A DNA stretch of 64,000 nt from assembly GCA_003024785.1 (NCBI GenBank), contig PUQB01000338.1:124001-188000 (forward strand), in the 5' to 3' direction. The DNA is from Selaginella tamariscina. Taxonomy: Eukaryota > Streptophyta > Lycopodiopsida > Selaginellales > Selaginellaceae. The notes beneath the pieces were generated by a model. That model made no database searches and was not told where the DNA came from. It worked only from the letters and a program-made list of their open reading frames with translations. Shown here in pieces: positions 21,336-31,321 of the stretch. Numbering within the stretch: position 1 is the stretch's first letter; the number at the start of each line of letters is the position of its first letter. A program made the position numbers and the translations under genes.

Positions 21336-24300
21336 TCAGAAAATACATTCCCTTGCAGTTTTGTTAATCGTGACTTTATCAACGCTTCTTGACATCCACC
21401 CATATCGAATGGATTTAACATTTATAAAACATGCTAGTTCTTTTTGATTGGGAGACCATGTTTTCTCTAGGCATCCATTATATCTTTCGCTCTCCTTCTC
21501 GTGTCGCCTTTTTTGTGGTTTGAACCATGCAACCTTAACAATACTATTTTTTGTGATTACTTCAGGTGTGTCGATAATTTGACCCATCCAAATAGGCTGA
21601 TTATATGACGCATCTGGAGTAATGAGAACCATCATTAATTTTTGAAGATCCTGGCAGCAATCAAAGTATGCTTTAGGTTTTTGGTTCCTTTGTTCAACAA
21701 AGTGTGGGGTTGCACTTCCACATCACTACTGGCTTCTATGTCGTCTATGCTCAGTGATGTCATTTCAATCTCCTCTTGCCACCTTGATTTAGGCCAAAAA
21801 GGGTGTTGCAATTCTGTACTTGTGACAGTAGGCCCTTCCAACTCTCGAACAACAGTCTCCCAATAGTCAACCACATGCTTATATAGTTCTGAGTAACCAG
21901 TTGCCTTATCAGAATTCTTTGGCATCGATTTTTGAACCCATGCCACATATTTTTTGATGCCATCAATAATAACCTCTTGTTCCTTGAGCTGGGCACTCAA
22001 TGGAATAGGGTCTGGTTGTCCTTCTGGGAGAAGTGGCTTTCCATTCTCTCCACTTTTGAAGAGCATTAACCCCTCTTTTGGTAACCACTCTTGCTCTGAT
22101 GGCCGTAACTTGTACTGCATAATAGGTATACCATCTCATATGGAGAAAAAGAATTGTAGCGGCACAAGGTGACCAACTAAAGAATCACTCCCCTCTTTTA
22201 TATACTCCTTGAGAAATTTTTTGAAGTCTGGCACCTCGGTCACAAGCAAAGCACAACTTTTTTTGGAGATGCAATTTTCAAAAAGATTCATCATATGCGG
22301 TAAGGTAAGTGCACTTGTCCTTTTTGTAGAGTTGGAGACCTTGCTGAAGAACGCATCAATATCTTCATGAGTGTGACCAACCATAAGAAAACTGAGCGTG
22401 ATTGTTTCAAACACACCTTTGGCAACAAGCATTGACAAGTATGCTAGCACATATCTAGAAAATAAAAGTAAGTATGAGCTTGAGAAACCCTTAAGTAAAA
22501 TGATTTACCTATTTTTGTTCTCGCCTGCACAATTATCCATCTGTAAAAGCAAATGACGAGGAAGCTTATTTGATGTTGAGGACACATGTACACTATTTGA
22601 GCTAGATCCCTCCACTGAACCTGAACTCTCAACAGGGCCATCTGTTTTTTGTGTAGGTTGCTGACAATGCCTCTCATATTCCCAAGTAGCCTCAAGTGCA
22701 GACGTGTTCATGAGAGCATTATGTAAAGGTTGAAGGTGTTGTTTTTCACTTTAAGATCACCGATAGGACTTGTCTGTGAGTGGGCTTCAAGGTTTCTGAA
22801 ACACATGGCCAACGACCCAATAGTGAAATTGGAGTCGCTAGACCAATGTGGAAGTGAAAAGTGTCCATATGATTCACAACCGTGTCCATGTGTTAGCACA
22901 CCTGTCAATGAAATCGGAAGTTTCATGACATTTCCAAGGCACTTTGGTGTTGCAACGAGCTTTGGAATGCTGGTCTTTGAATGATCCATCTTGTCATGGA
23001 TCAAGCACAAGTACTCTGATGGGTGTGACATAGAAAGCATGCGGTGTGCATAGTACTGAGACCGGCAAGTTTGTTGCGCAATCATGTGGACCTCCATCTT
23101 CTTTTGAATGGCAGTGATCTCCACCAAAGGTTTTTTGCACAAGCCTCTGCAGCCTTCAATGATGTACAAGTGTCACACTTGGAAAAGCTAGAGTGTTTTG
23201 CAATCTCCACATCCTTAAAATGAGTATTCCATATGTTGTTGAAGGTACCAGTGCAGATTGCTTGCAGCCCCATCAAGCTGAGGCACTTGTTCACATGTTC
23301 ACACAGCTTCAATTGAGTGTAGATCAAAGGCAAAACCTTGAGATTTTCCCTGACCCCTGCATTTGTGGTTCGGCATTTGTGAGGCATCCTGTCTGCATTT
23401 GCTTCCACAAAAGCCTTGAGTATCTCTATGGCTGCCATAATGTGAGAGCGGGTTTTGACCAAGCCAGTGTTCCCATGTACTGAGGTTCGCGCTCCATCTA
23501 ACCACTCATCCCTCTGACGGTAGAACGTGGTCTTTGGGATCCCATATATACTGTACCAAGCTTTGAAGCAGATGGCCACCTTATTAAATACCATGGATGT
23601 ACTCTGATAACCTGTGTCCGAAGCCATTCCATCAATACACCCAGTTAGTGCAGCAATATACAAACTCATGCCTTTGCTTTTTGGGTGAGCGTACGAAAGA
23701 CATGTCTACATTGGGTAATTTCATTCCGGTCTGCCATCTGACAACACTTCTTCTTGCAGCAGTCAATCGTGGAAATGCTCGTAACACTTTCGGAAGATGT
23801 AGGATCCATCTTCATCCTCTTGCTGAAACATGTAGGGGAAGATCTGCAACCCATGAATCGCCTTTTTCTTATAATAGGACCAATGCAAGGAACCTCTTCA
23901 AATATGAGTTGTTCTTCCGGGTTGTTATTATTGAAATCCAACCCAGAATATGTTGAACCATCTTGCCGTCTTAATTCAGATGTTCGCCACCTCACGAGGG
24001 ATCCAGGATGCAAAGTGCCATTAGGTGAAACCTCTGTCACAACTACACCCACGAAGTCGGACCCTAGTTTCTCTTCTGACACTGCTTCCATTGGATTTAT
24101 AGCTGTGATGATGCCTCTCCCAACCTCAATCTCATGAAGAAAGAGAATCACCTCATCCATCACAGCAGGCAAGCCATCATCTGGAAAACTCGTGCTACTG
24201 TTTGTTTGTGACTCTGTATATTCTGTGTCAGCCTTGACTTCATCCAAATTCCACAATACAGGAGAACCCTCCTCAAATTCCATTCCAGGAACCTCAACAT

Positions 24301-24460
24301 GCTTGAAAATGGTGTTCACCCATACGTACACACAAGATCCTTGGGCAATATTGTGACATGATGCATTATCATCTCGAACTTCCACAGTTCCAGTGCCAAC
24401 TATCTCGTTGTTCCGAAGAAGACATACTTTATCTCCAGTATTATACATATTGTCCTGCAC
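21336..24460 (-). pseudogene. DUF7869-type gene, candidate transposase of the TIR transposon
   Basis: It is read on the minus strand. The N-terminal part (24460-23666) has GDKVCLLRNNEIVGTGTVEV and DFVGVVVTEVSPNGTLHPGS, small beta-rich modules of unknown role. A middle part includes SIYGIPKTTFYRQRDEW and a CDTC motif (about 23165). The core, recognised as the DUF7869 family, has an acidic motif in LIHDKMDHSK (about 22985), LLQMDNCAGENKNR (about 22510-22550) and FLMVGHTHEDIDAFF (about 22360). Their order suggests an RNase H-like DDE/D enzyme, which I infer rather than know. A 54-bp GT-AG intron (22508-22455) sits right after ENKNR. The C-terminal end has QPIWMGQIID, a chromo/Tudor-like phrase. 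Lesions: frame changes near 23669, 23125, 22720 and 21640, and an in-frame TGA at 22136-22138. It is the best candidate for the gene that moved this element. Confidence 0.68.
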
Positions 24461-24601
24461 ATAAATAATTGTGTTATTTATGATATCTGTTTATGCAATA
24501 TTTGTAAGAAATCATAACTGCAGTTGCTTAATAATATGCATGTGCAATAATACATAATTATATATAAAAATAATATCTCATGCTTTATTAATATAACTGA
24601 T

Positions 24602-25398
24602 GGGCGGGATTAATCCCGCCGCAGACTCTACCCCTTCAGAGTGAGTCGGCGGGATTAATCCCGCCGCGACTCTACCCCATCGGAGAGAGTCGGCGGGATT
24701 AATCCCGCCGCCGACTCTACCCCGTGGAGAGAGCGGCGGGATTAATCCGCCGCGGGCTCCCTCCGACGAGGAAGTACCGGCGGGATTAATCCCGCGGGCT
24801 CCCTCCGACGAGGAAGTAGCGGCGGGATTAATCCCGCCGCGGGCTCCCTCCGACTAGGAAGTACCGGGGATTAATCCCGCGCCGGATCTTCCTCGTCTGT
24901 GAGAGTCGGCGGGATTAATCCCGCCGCAAATTCCTCCGACGAGGAAGAGGGGGCGGGATTAATCCCGCCCACAACACTGACGACGGAGAATAGGCGGCGG
25001 GATTAATCCCGCCCACAACTCTGACGACGGGGAATAAGCGGCGGGATTAATCCCGCCCACAACTCTCTCCGAAACTATGATTTCAAAGAGATTCGGGATG
25101 AATTCTGCCCACAAATATTTAAAACAGGGTAGTGGCGAGATTAATCCCGCCACCCCTTCTCTGCCTCCTAAAATGGTTGGCGAGATTAATCCCGCCGACA
25201 ACTCTTTCTAATAAATTCAAGTAAATCATTATCAGTTGAGAGAGTTATCGGCGGGATTAATCTCGCCGCTCTTTTTAAGAGGCGGAGAAGCATTGCCCGA
25301 ACTAATTCTGCCATAGCTATGAAAGAGATGGTGGCGGGATTAATCCCGCCACCTCTTCAAAGAGGCGAAAAAAAATGGCCGGATTAATCCCGCCGCCC
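24602..25398. repeat. Palindrome array 2 (about 18 units)
   Basis: There are about 18 units of GGCGGGATTAATCCCGCC, two of them degenerate (near 25092 and 25300), spaced 40-70 bp. The spacers form three types: GACTCTACCCC...GGAGAGAGTC, GGGCTCCCTCCGACGAGGAAG, and CACAACTCTGACGACGG. Several spacers are themselves self-complementary. The array begins ~140 bp upstream of the DUF7869 start codon on the far side of its 5' end. Confidence 0.93.
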
Positions 25399-26560
25399 CG
25401 GCTAACCGAGAATATTAAGTTAAAAGTATATTTAAACGGGATAAATCCCTAACAGAATATATTGTAATCCTAATGCATTCCTAAATCCCTAAATTCTAAA
25501 ATTTAAGAGAGAATGTAAGAGAGTGAATCTTTATAAATATATCTAAATTTTTTATAATACTTACTTGTAAACAGCACTGAAGGCGCCGTGCTTTCCTATA
25601 AACAATAGCGCACCCAATTTAATGTCGCTCCTGAGCTGATCACTAAGAAGAAAAAAGAAAATCTGAAGAGTGAAAATGAAGAAACCCTTGCCGGAGAAAG
25701 AACCAGATCTGAATTTGAGTGGGAAATTAAATGTATTTTCAAATTTACATGTCAGACTGATAATACTTATGTCAGAAATTCAAAAAATAACAGAAAAAAA
25801 ATTTAAGATGAGTTGAAACAAATAACCGACAGTCTGACATATATACTCTCCAATTCCAATGAGTGTTTTAAAATTGCATTTAATGTCATTCAAGTGCTTC
25901 AAGCTGTTTAATATTACGAAATTTTTGTAATTATTCTACATTCTTAATATTCAAGTATATATTATTAAGTTTATATTATATATATATATACACTAATACA
26001 ATAAATAAATTGATATATTATTATGTATCATTTAAAATATATTCATAGTCTGTTTATTATTATTATTTTCTTAATTACTCGAGTAATTAATTTACATTTC
26101 CTACTATTAATGGGATATTCTTTTATTTTCTTAATATTCAAAGAATATTCCAATATTAAACATGATTATCATAATTAAATTAGTCTTATTCTTAATTATC
26201 TCAGTAATTATTCTACATTTGTATATATTAATGGGATTTTCTCAATTAATTTGTTATTATTTCAAGAATATTCTAGTGTTAAACCTTATTATCAATATTA
26301 AATTAATATATATTATTAAAACTATATATGGCTATATATTAGATAAAATCATATATTATTATGTATAATTTAAAATATGTTCATAGTGTGTATATTAATA
26401 TTATTTTCTTAATTATTCGATGTTTGTTTTGCACATATTATATATAAACACAATCATAAATTTATATATACATGTGCACACGCATTAGAAGCACTTACAG
26501 AGACACATATGCACACACATGCACATTGCCCTAAACCAAACTTGAGAAATTATATGTTGC
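25399..26560. other. AT-rich non-coding core of the TIR transposon
   Basis: This is strongly AT-rich with (TA)n runs and repeated words such as TTCTTAATTA and TGGGATATTCTTTT. A related pair of ~180-bp stretches starts near 25980 and 26270 (both contain TATATTATTATGTAT followed by TTTAAAATAT). No convincing coding frame. Confidence 0.5.
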
Positions 26561-27260
26561 TTCTTTATTGAAAAACATCATGTTCAACGCATGTATGATC
26601 TATATGTACTCAGTGTGTGTGTATGTAACACATTGAATTTACACATGTAATATATATGTATGTCTGTGTGTATACACGTGTGTATGTATATATGTGTACT
26701 AATATAATATATGCAATGTGTACGATTTTCATTTGTTAACACTCTATCTCTTCTCTCATACATACACAGTGTCACCATGCATAATCCCTTCTCTCATACA
26801 TACACACCATGCATGATCATGATCCATAATATGTAGCCTGTCTCTTCTCTCATACATACACACCATGCATGATCCATAATATGTACTGATGTTACAATAT
26901 TATGTAATATGTATAATGTATATCTGTGTATAACACTCACTCCTCTCATACATAAACACCATGCATGATCCATCCTAACCCTAAACCCTAAACCCTACAT
27001 TGAATTTACACATGTAATATGTATGTATGTCTGTGTGTATGTGTATATGTGTGTACTAATATATCCAATGTGTATGAATTTAATTTGTTAACACTCTCAC
27101 TCTTCTCTCATACATACACACATGCATGATCCATGTAAATATGTACTGTCTCTTTCTCTCAAACATACACACCATGCATGATCCATAATATGTATTGTCA
27201 CTCTTCTCTCATACATACACACCATAATCTTGTACTATGTGTGTATATATGTATCGCTGC
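26561..27260. repeat. Dispersed short repeats around CATACATACACACCATGCAT
   Basis: The phrase TCTTCTCTCATACATACACA, usually followed by CCATGCATGATCCATAATATG, occurs about seven times between 26750 and 27230. Spacers include TGTGTGTATATATGTGT-type runs. The tract at 26974-26998 is telomere-like. Confidence 0.75.
26974..26998 (+). repeat. Interstitial telomere-like tract
   Basis: There are about three and a half units of CCCTAAA (CCTAACCCTAAACCCTAAAC then CCTA). Further single TTTAGGG units in a ~60-bp repeat follow at 27384-27500. This plant-type repeat supports a streptophyte origin. Confidence 0.75.
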
Positions 27261-27509
27261 ATGTGAAACTTTAACACTCTCATGGACACACACGTGTTAA
27301 ACCCTTGCATGATATTTATTCTTGGGGTGTATGTGATACACCCACGCACACGCACACGCTGATAATATAATGAAAAATATTCGTTTAGGGCGAATCTATA
27401 GTTTATTCTTTTTAGGGTTTAAGTATATTTTAGAAGGAATATTCGATTAGGGTTAATATATATTCTATTCCTTTTAGGGTTTAAGTATATTCCTAGGGTT
27501 TGTAAGCGG

Positions 27510-27946
27510 CGGCGTGGAAATCTCCTTCTCTCTCTCACACAGGTGAGATCTCTCTCTCTCTCTCTCTCACACGCACACTCCTCTGAGTTTATTTATTTAT
27601 TTTTATTCACATATATATTTATATGTGTGTGTATCTTAATAATATAATTTAGATCTCTATCTCTCGCACACACACGCACACTCGTATACATATATACACA
27701 CAGATATATATATATATATATATATATAATCTCTCTCTCTCTCTCTTCTCTATAGATCTCTATCTCTTGCACACACACGCACACTCGTATACATATACAC
27801 ACACAAATATATTATATATTATATCTGTATATATATATATATATATATATCTGTATATATATATATATATATCTCCTTCTCTCTCTCTCTTCTCTATAGA
27901 TCTCTATCTCTCGCACACACGCACACTCGTATACATATACACACAC

Positions 27947-27982
<36 letters not shown>

Positions 27983-28310
27983 TATTTATTTATCTATATA
28001 TATGTGTGTGTGTGTTTGTTTATCTGTATGATTTTATTTGTTTCACACACGCATACACACGATATACATATACACATATATATATATATATACCTAAGTA
28101 TACATACATATATTATGTGTACCAGTATCTGTATAATTTTATTTATTTATCTATCTCTCACACACACACGTGTATATACATATACATATACATATATATG
28201 TTGTGTGTGTATCTGTATAATTTTATCTGATTTGACTATCTCTGGCACACACACGCACTCTCCTACACAACACATATACATATATATATCTGTGTGTGTG
28301 TGTGTGTGTA
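27510..28310. repeat. Microsatellite block (TC)n, (AC)n, (TA)n, (TG)n
   Basis: A larger unit repeats: CTCTCTCT tract, TATAGATCTCTATCTCTCGC, ACACACGCACACTCGTATAC, then (TA)n. At least four copies run from 27655 to 28000, then degenerate ones to 28310. Long frames across it are repeat artefacts. Confidence 0.9.
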
Positions 28311-29048
28311 GCGGCGGGATTAATCCCGCCGCTATATGGTGAGACGTGTGTAGCGGCAGGATTAACCCCGCCGCTATATAATTAGCCACTCGGCGGCGAG
28401 ATTAATCCCGCCGCCATTTCAGGCCCGAGTGAAGGGCCTGGGCGGCAGGATTAATCCCGCAACCTACGCATGCCTTGTGCGGAATTGGGCAGGATTTATC
28501 CCGCCGCCATTGGCCTGCCTGAAGGGCCTGGGCGGCGGGATTATCCCGTCGAATTCCGCACAGGGCATTGGCGTCCGGCGGGATTAATCCTGCCGACTAA
28601 GGCCGAGTGAAGGGCCTGGGCGGCGGGATTAATCCCGCCACCTACGCATGCCCTGCGCGGAATCGGACGGGATTTATCCCGCCGCCATTGGCCTGCCTGA
28701 AGGGCCTAGCGGCGGGATTAATCCCGCCGAATTCCGCACAGGGCATTGGCGTCCGGCGGGATTAATCCCGCCGCCCTGCACGAAATCCAGCGGGATTAAT
28801 CCCGCCCGATTCCGCGCAGGGCATTGGAGCGGGATTAATCCCGCCGCCTAGGGCCCAAGTGAAGGGCTGGGCGGCGGGATTAATCCCGCTACCCTGTGCG
28901 GAATCGGGCGGGATTAATCCCGCCGCCAAAGGCCTGCCTAAAGGGCCTAGGCGGCGGGATTAATCCCGCCCGATTTTGAACAGAAAATTGGCGTCCGGCG
29001 GGATTAATCCCGCCGCATAGGGACCGAGTGAAAGCCCTGGGCGGCGGG
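28311..29048. repeat. Palindrome array 3 (about 17 units plus a half) in TIR transposon copy 2
   Basis: There are about 17 units of GGCGGGATTAATCCCGCC, a few with GGATTTATCCC or one-base losses. A higher-order unit of roughly 150-180 bp recurs, containing CACCTACGCATGCCCTGCG, CATTGGCCTGCCTGAAGGGC and GCACAGGGCATTGGCGTCC between palindromes. The last unit stops after GGCGGGA and joins directly to the body of the ParB-like gene at 29049. Confidence 0.93.
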
Positions 29049-29401
29049 AACAAATGAGGAAGATTCAGATGGAGAATAGAAAATCAATCAAGTACTACAT
29101 CATTAGTGGCCAGCACACAATAACAGCAGCCCAATGACTTCTCGATGAACACAACAAGGAACGATGGCAACACAAAACTTTCCGAGCATACCTGTGAGAA
29201 GCTGACGAAAAGATCGGCGTTTTTAGCGAAGCCGAATCTCACAATCGAGCAATACCATAAGTTATCGGCGGAATGGAACGCTGCAGACACCAACCACTAC
29301 AACAGCAAAATATGAGAGAAGTTCAAACACACGCGAGCCGTGTGGGAATCTCTTCAGCAACCACAAAGAGCTAGCAGGAATACACAATCTGCGGACTACC
29401 G
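29049..29401 (+). pseudogene. ParB-like gene copy 2, truncated 5' part
   Basis: The sequence starts inside the gene, at a point matching 4202 of copy 1; everything upstream of it there is absent here. It reads EQMRKIQMENRKSIK, then YYIISGQHTITAAQ, the hallmark end of a ParB-like domain, then DEHNKERWQHKTFRAY and LTIEQYHKLSAEWNAADTNH. A TGA after TAAQ, a frameshift at about 29190 and another stop at about 29313 break it. A GTAAGC donor follows at 29402 and the intron ends CTCAG at 29462. The intron carries a decayed palindrome, GCGGGATTTATCTCGTCGG. Confidence 0.6.
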
Positions 29402-29462
29402 GTAAGCAAATTGTTTGGGCGGGATTTATCTCGTCGGTATATTAATCTGTCTTTTTTCTCAG

Positions 29463-31103
29463 AGAGTTGAAGAAATTGTAGCAGTTGATTTTGCCCAGGT
29501 GGGCGGGAAGGAAACATCCTTTTTAATGATGTTGATTTCTTGTCCCGAGGATAGGATCTTTGCGAAATGGTTAGGGATTATGGAATCCTTTGCAAAAGGA
29601 ACACTGAAGAAGAAGTAGACAAGTGAAGTGGAGCCCTCAGATAAGTCTGCAAAGAAACCCAGTAAGACGCCGAAGTCTAAGTCTGTTCAATCTATAAAGG
29701 ATGTAGACAACGATTTCAAGCTCACATGGTTGAAGCCTTTAAATGGAACAACGATGGAGGAGATGGAAGTCTTGGCTGATTTGGTGATTAATGGCAAATT
29801 ACAGATTAACAACAGCAGCCCCACCTCTCCTTTTCATCTCAAGGCAATGGAGTTGAAGACGGTCAGGCACTTCAAGGAGTGGTTGGGAATACACTACCAC
29901 AAACTGGGTTGGATTTCGACTTCAACATACGAAGAGGTCAACAAATATTTGCATGTGACAAATGATGATATGCTTGTCAAATGGGTGAATCAATCGGAAG
30001 ATTTGGGCAAGAATCTATTGCACGCCAACGCCAAAAAGGAGAACATATGATGCCTTCTCTTATGGCAGTCCTTCAGCAGCGGAGAACGAGTTGAACCTTA
30101 TAAAGGAGGATGCTACGAATCACGACAAGCCCTACAGATGTTTGTTGTTGGATTCAGAGACTTTATGGGGTACCATCACTGCTTGTAGGAAACCGTTTCA
30201 ATTGTTTGTGATGGATCGGCGGGTGTCAAAAAATCCTTCAACAGACAGGACACTAGAGGATTTGGTGGAGAAACTTAGTCGTGCAAGTATGTACAAAGAA
30301 GGTATTTATTATTGAATTCATACTTGTACTCTTGACTGATATCTACGTTTTCAGGTATTTATTTCTTGATTCTTGCTCATGTCACCGATACCTTTGCCTT
30401 CTCCTTTGCCAAGAGGAATAAACATCGTTGGACAGGATTTTATATGAATAATGCTGATCCGAAGTGCATTGATTCGGTTGTTCACTTGGTTATTAAGAAT
30501 GCGCCAAACAGTTTCAAACTTCCAAATGATTGGCCAGGCATCTGTTTGCACTCCAACGGCCCTGAACCTCCATCCGATACACCGATAGGACAGAGTGACG
30601 TATTCTGCAATGTACGTTATTCAAACATCACAAGTCAAGCGGCACAGAGCATCGTCAACTTGATCAGGGGTCCTCACAGTGATGCGTGGGTTTTTGACTA
30701 CTGCACTAGGGGGTCCGTCTTGAAGGAGTGTTACCTTCGGGATACATGTGTGTTTGCCATTGAAAAGGATAAGACCATGGTTGAGGACCTGAACAAGTGG
30801 ATAGATAGGTTCTCAACTGACTACCCCAACGAATCCACAAAGGAGTATTTGAGAAAGTTCCCTCCCGATAAGTGCGATAGCTCTGAAGATGAATCTGGTT
30901 CAATGTTGGAGTCTGAGGACGAACTTCAATCAGATATTAGACCGGAAGTTATCTCGAGGAGTACAGAACATTTGCACACTCCATTACCCATGGAAACATC
31001 AATAGAAGATACAGAAGATCATGAACCATCTCACAAGCGGCTTAGACCTTCTTCGCCTCACTCAGAAGGTAATAGCGAAGAAGAATTGTTAATGAGTTCT
31101 TAG
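29463..31103 (+). pseudogene. ParB-like gene copy 2, linker and methyltransferase-like part
   Basis: The first exon (29463-30301) has RVEEIVAVDFAQVGG, a lysine-rich linker, FHLKAMELKTVRHFKEWLG and FQLFVMDRRVSKNPSTDRTL. A 53-bp intron (30302-30354) splits the codon of EG/IYFLILAHV. The second exon (30355-31103) has FAFSFAKRNKHRWTGFYMN, NLIRGPHSDAWVFDYCTRGS, CYLRDTCVFAIEKD and an acidic tail ending LLMSS. The D-x-C-x-x-G-S and A-I-E-K-D pair resembles the SAM-binding half of N6/N4 DNA methyltransferases, and ParB-like plus methyltransferase is a pairing known from phage and bacteria. No DPPY-like catalytic motif is seen, so activity is doubtful. A TAG at about 29617 and a one-base change near 30047 disrupt exon 1. 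The FCP1-like gene follows 218 bp downstream. Confidence 0.5.
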
Positions 31104-31321
31104 AGTGACGAATAGTTGTAAATGAGTATAACATAAGGCATTTTTGTATATTTCGTTTATATTTGTACAGAAAATAAATTCTCAAGGATTAATGAAGCTT
31201 TTAGTTCAAACATGGGTCACACATTAACAAGGTAAATAATATACCTTGATAATTTTAAGGTCAGTTAATTATCATTTTGCAGATGTAATGAGGTAAGAGA
31301 GGGGTTTGGCGACAATTTCTT

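Noticed and set aside
27593-28389. Long open frames (for example 27767-28342) across the microsatellites
   Set aside because: They translate to low-complexity Tyr/Ile/His runs from (TA)n and (AC)n repeats and have no domain or splice context.
24602-29048. Reading the palindrome arrays as CRISPR
   Set aside because: The repeat is a perfect 18-bp palindrome, spacers are related to each other and self-complementary, the context is eukaryotic, and there are no cas genes.
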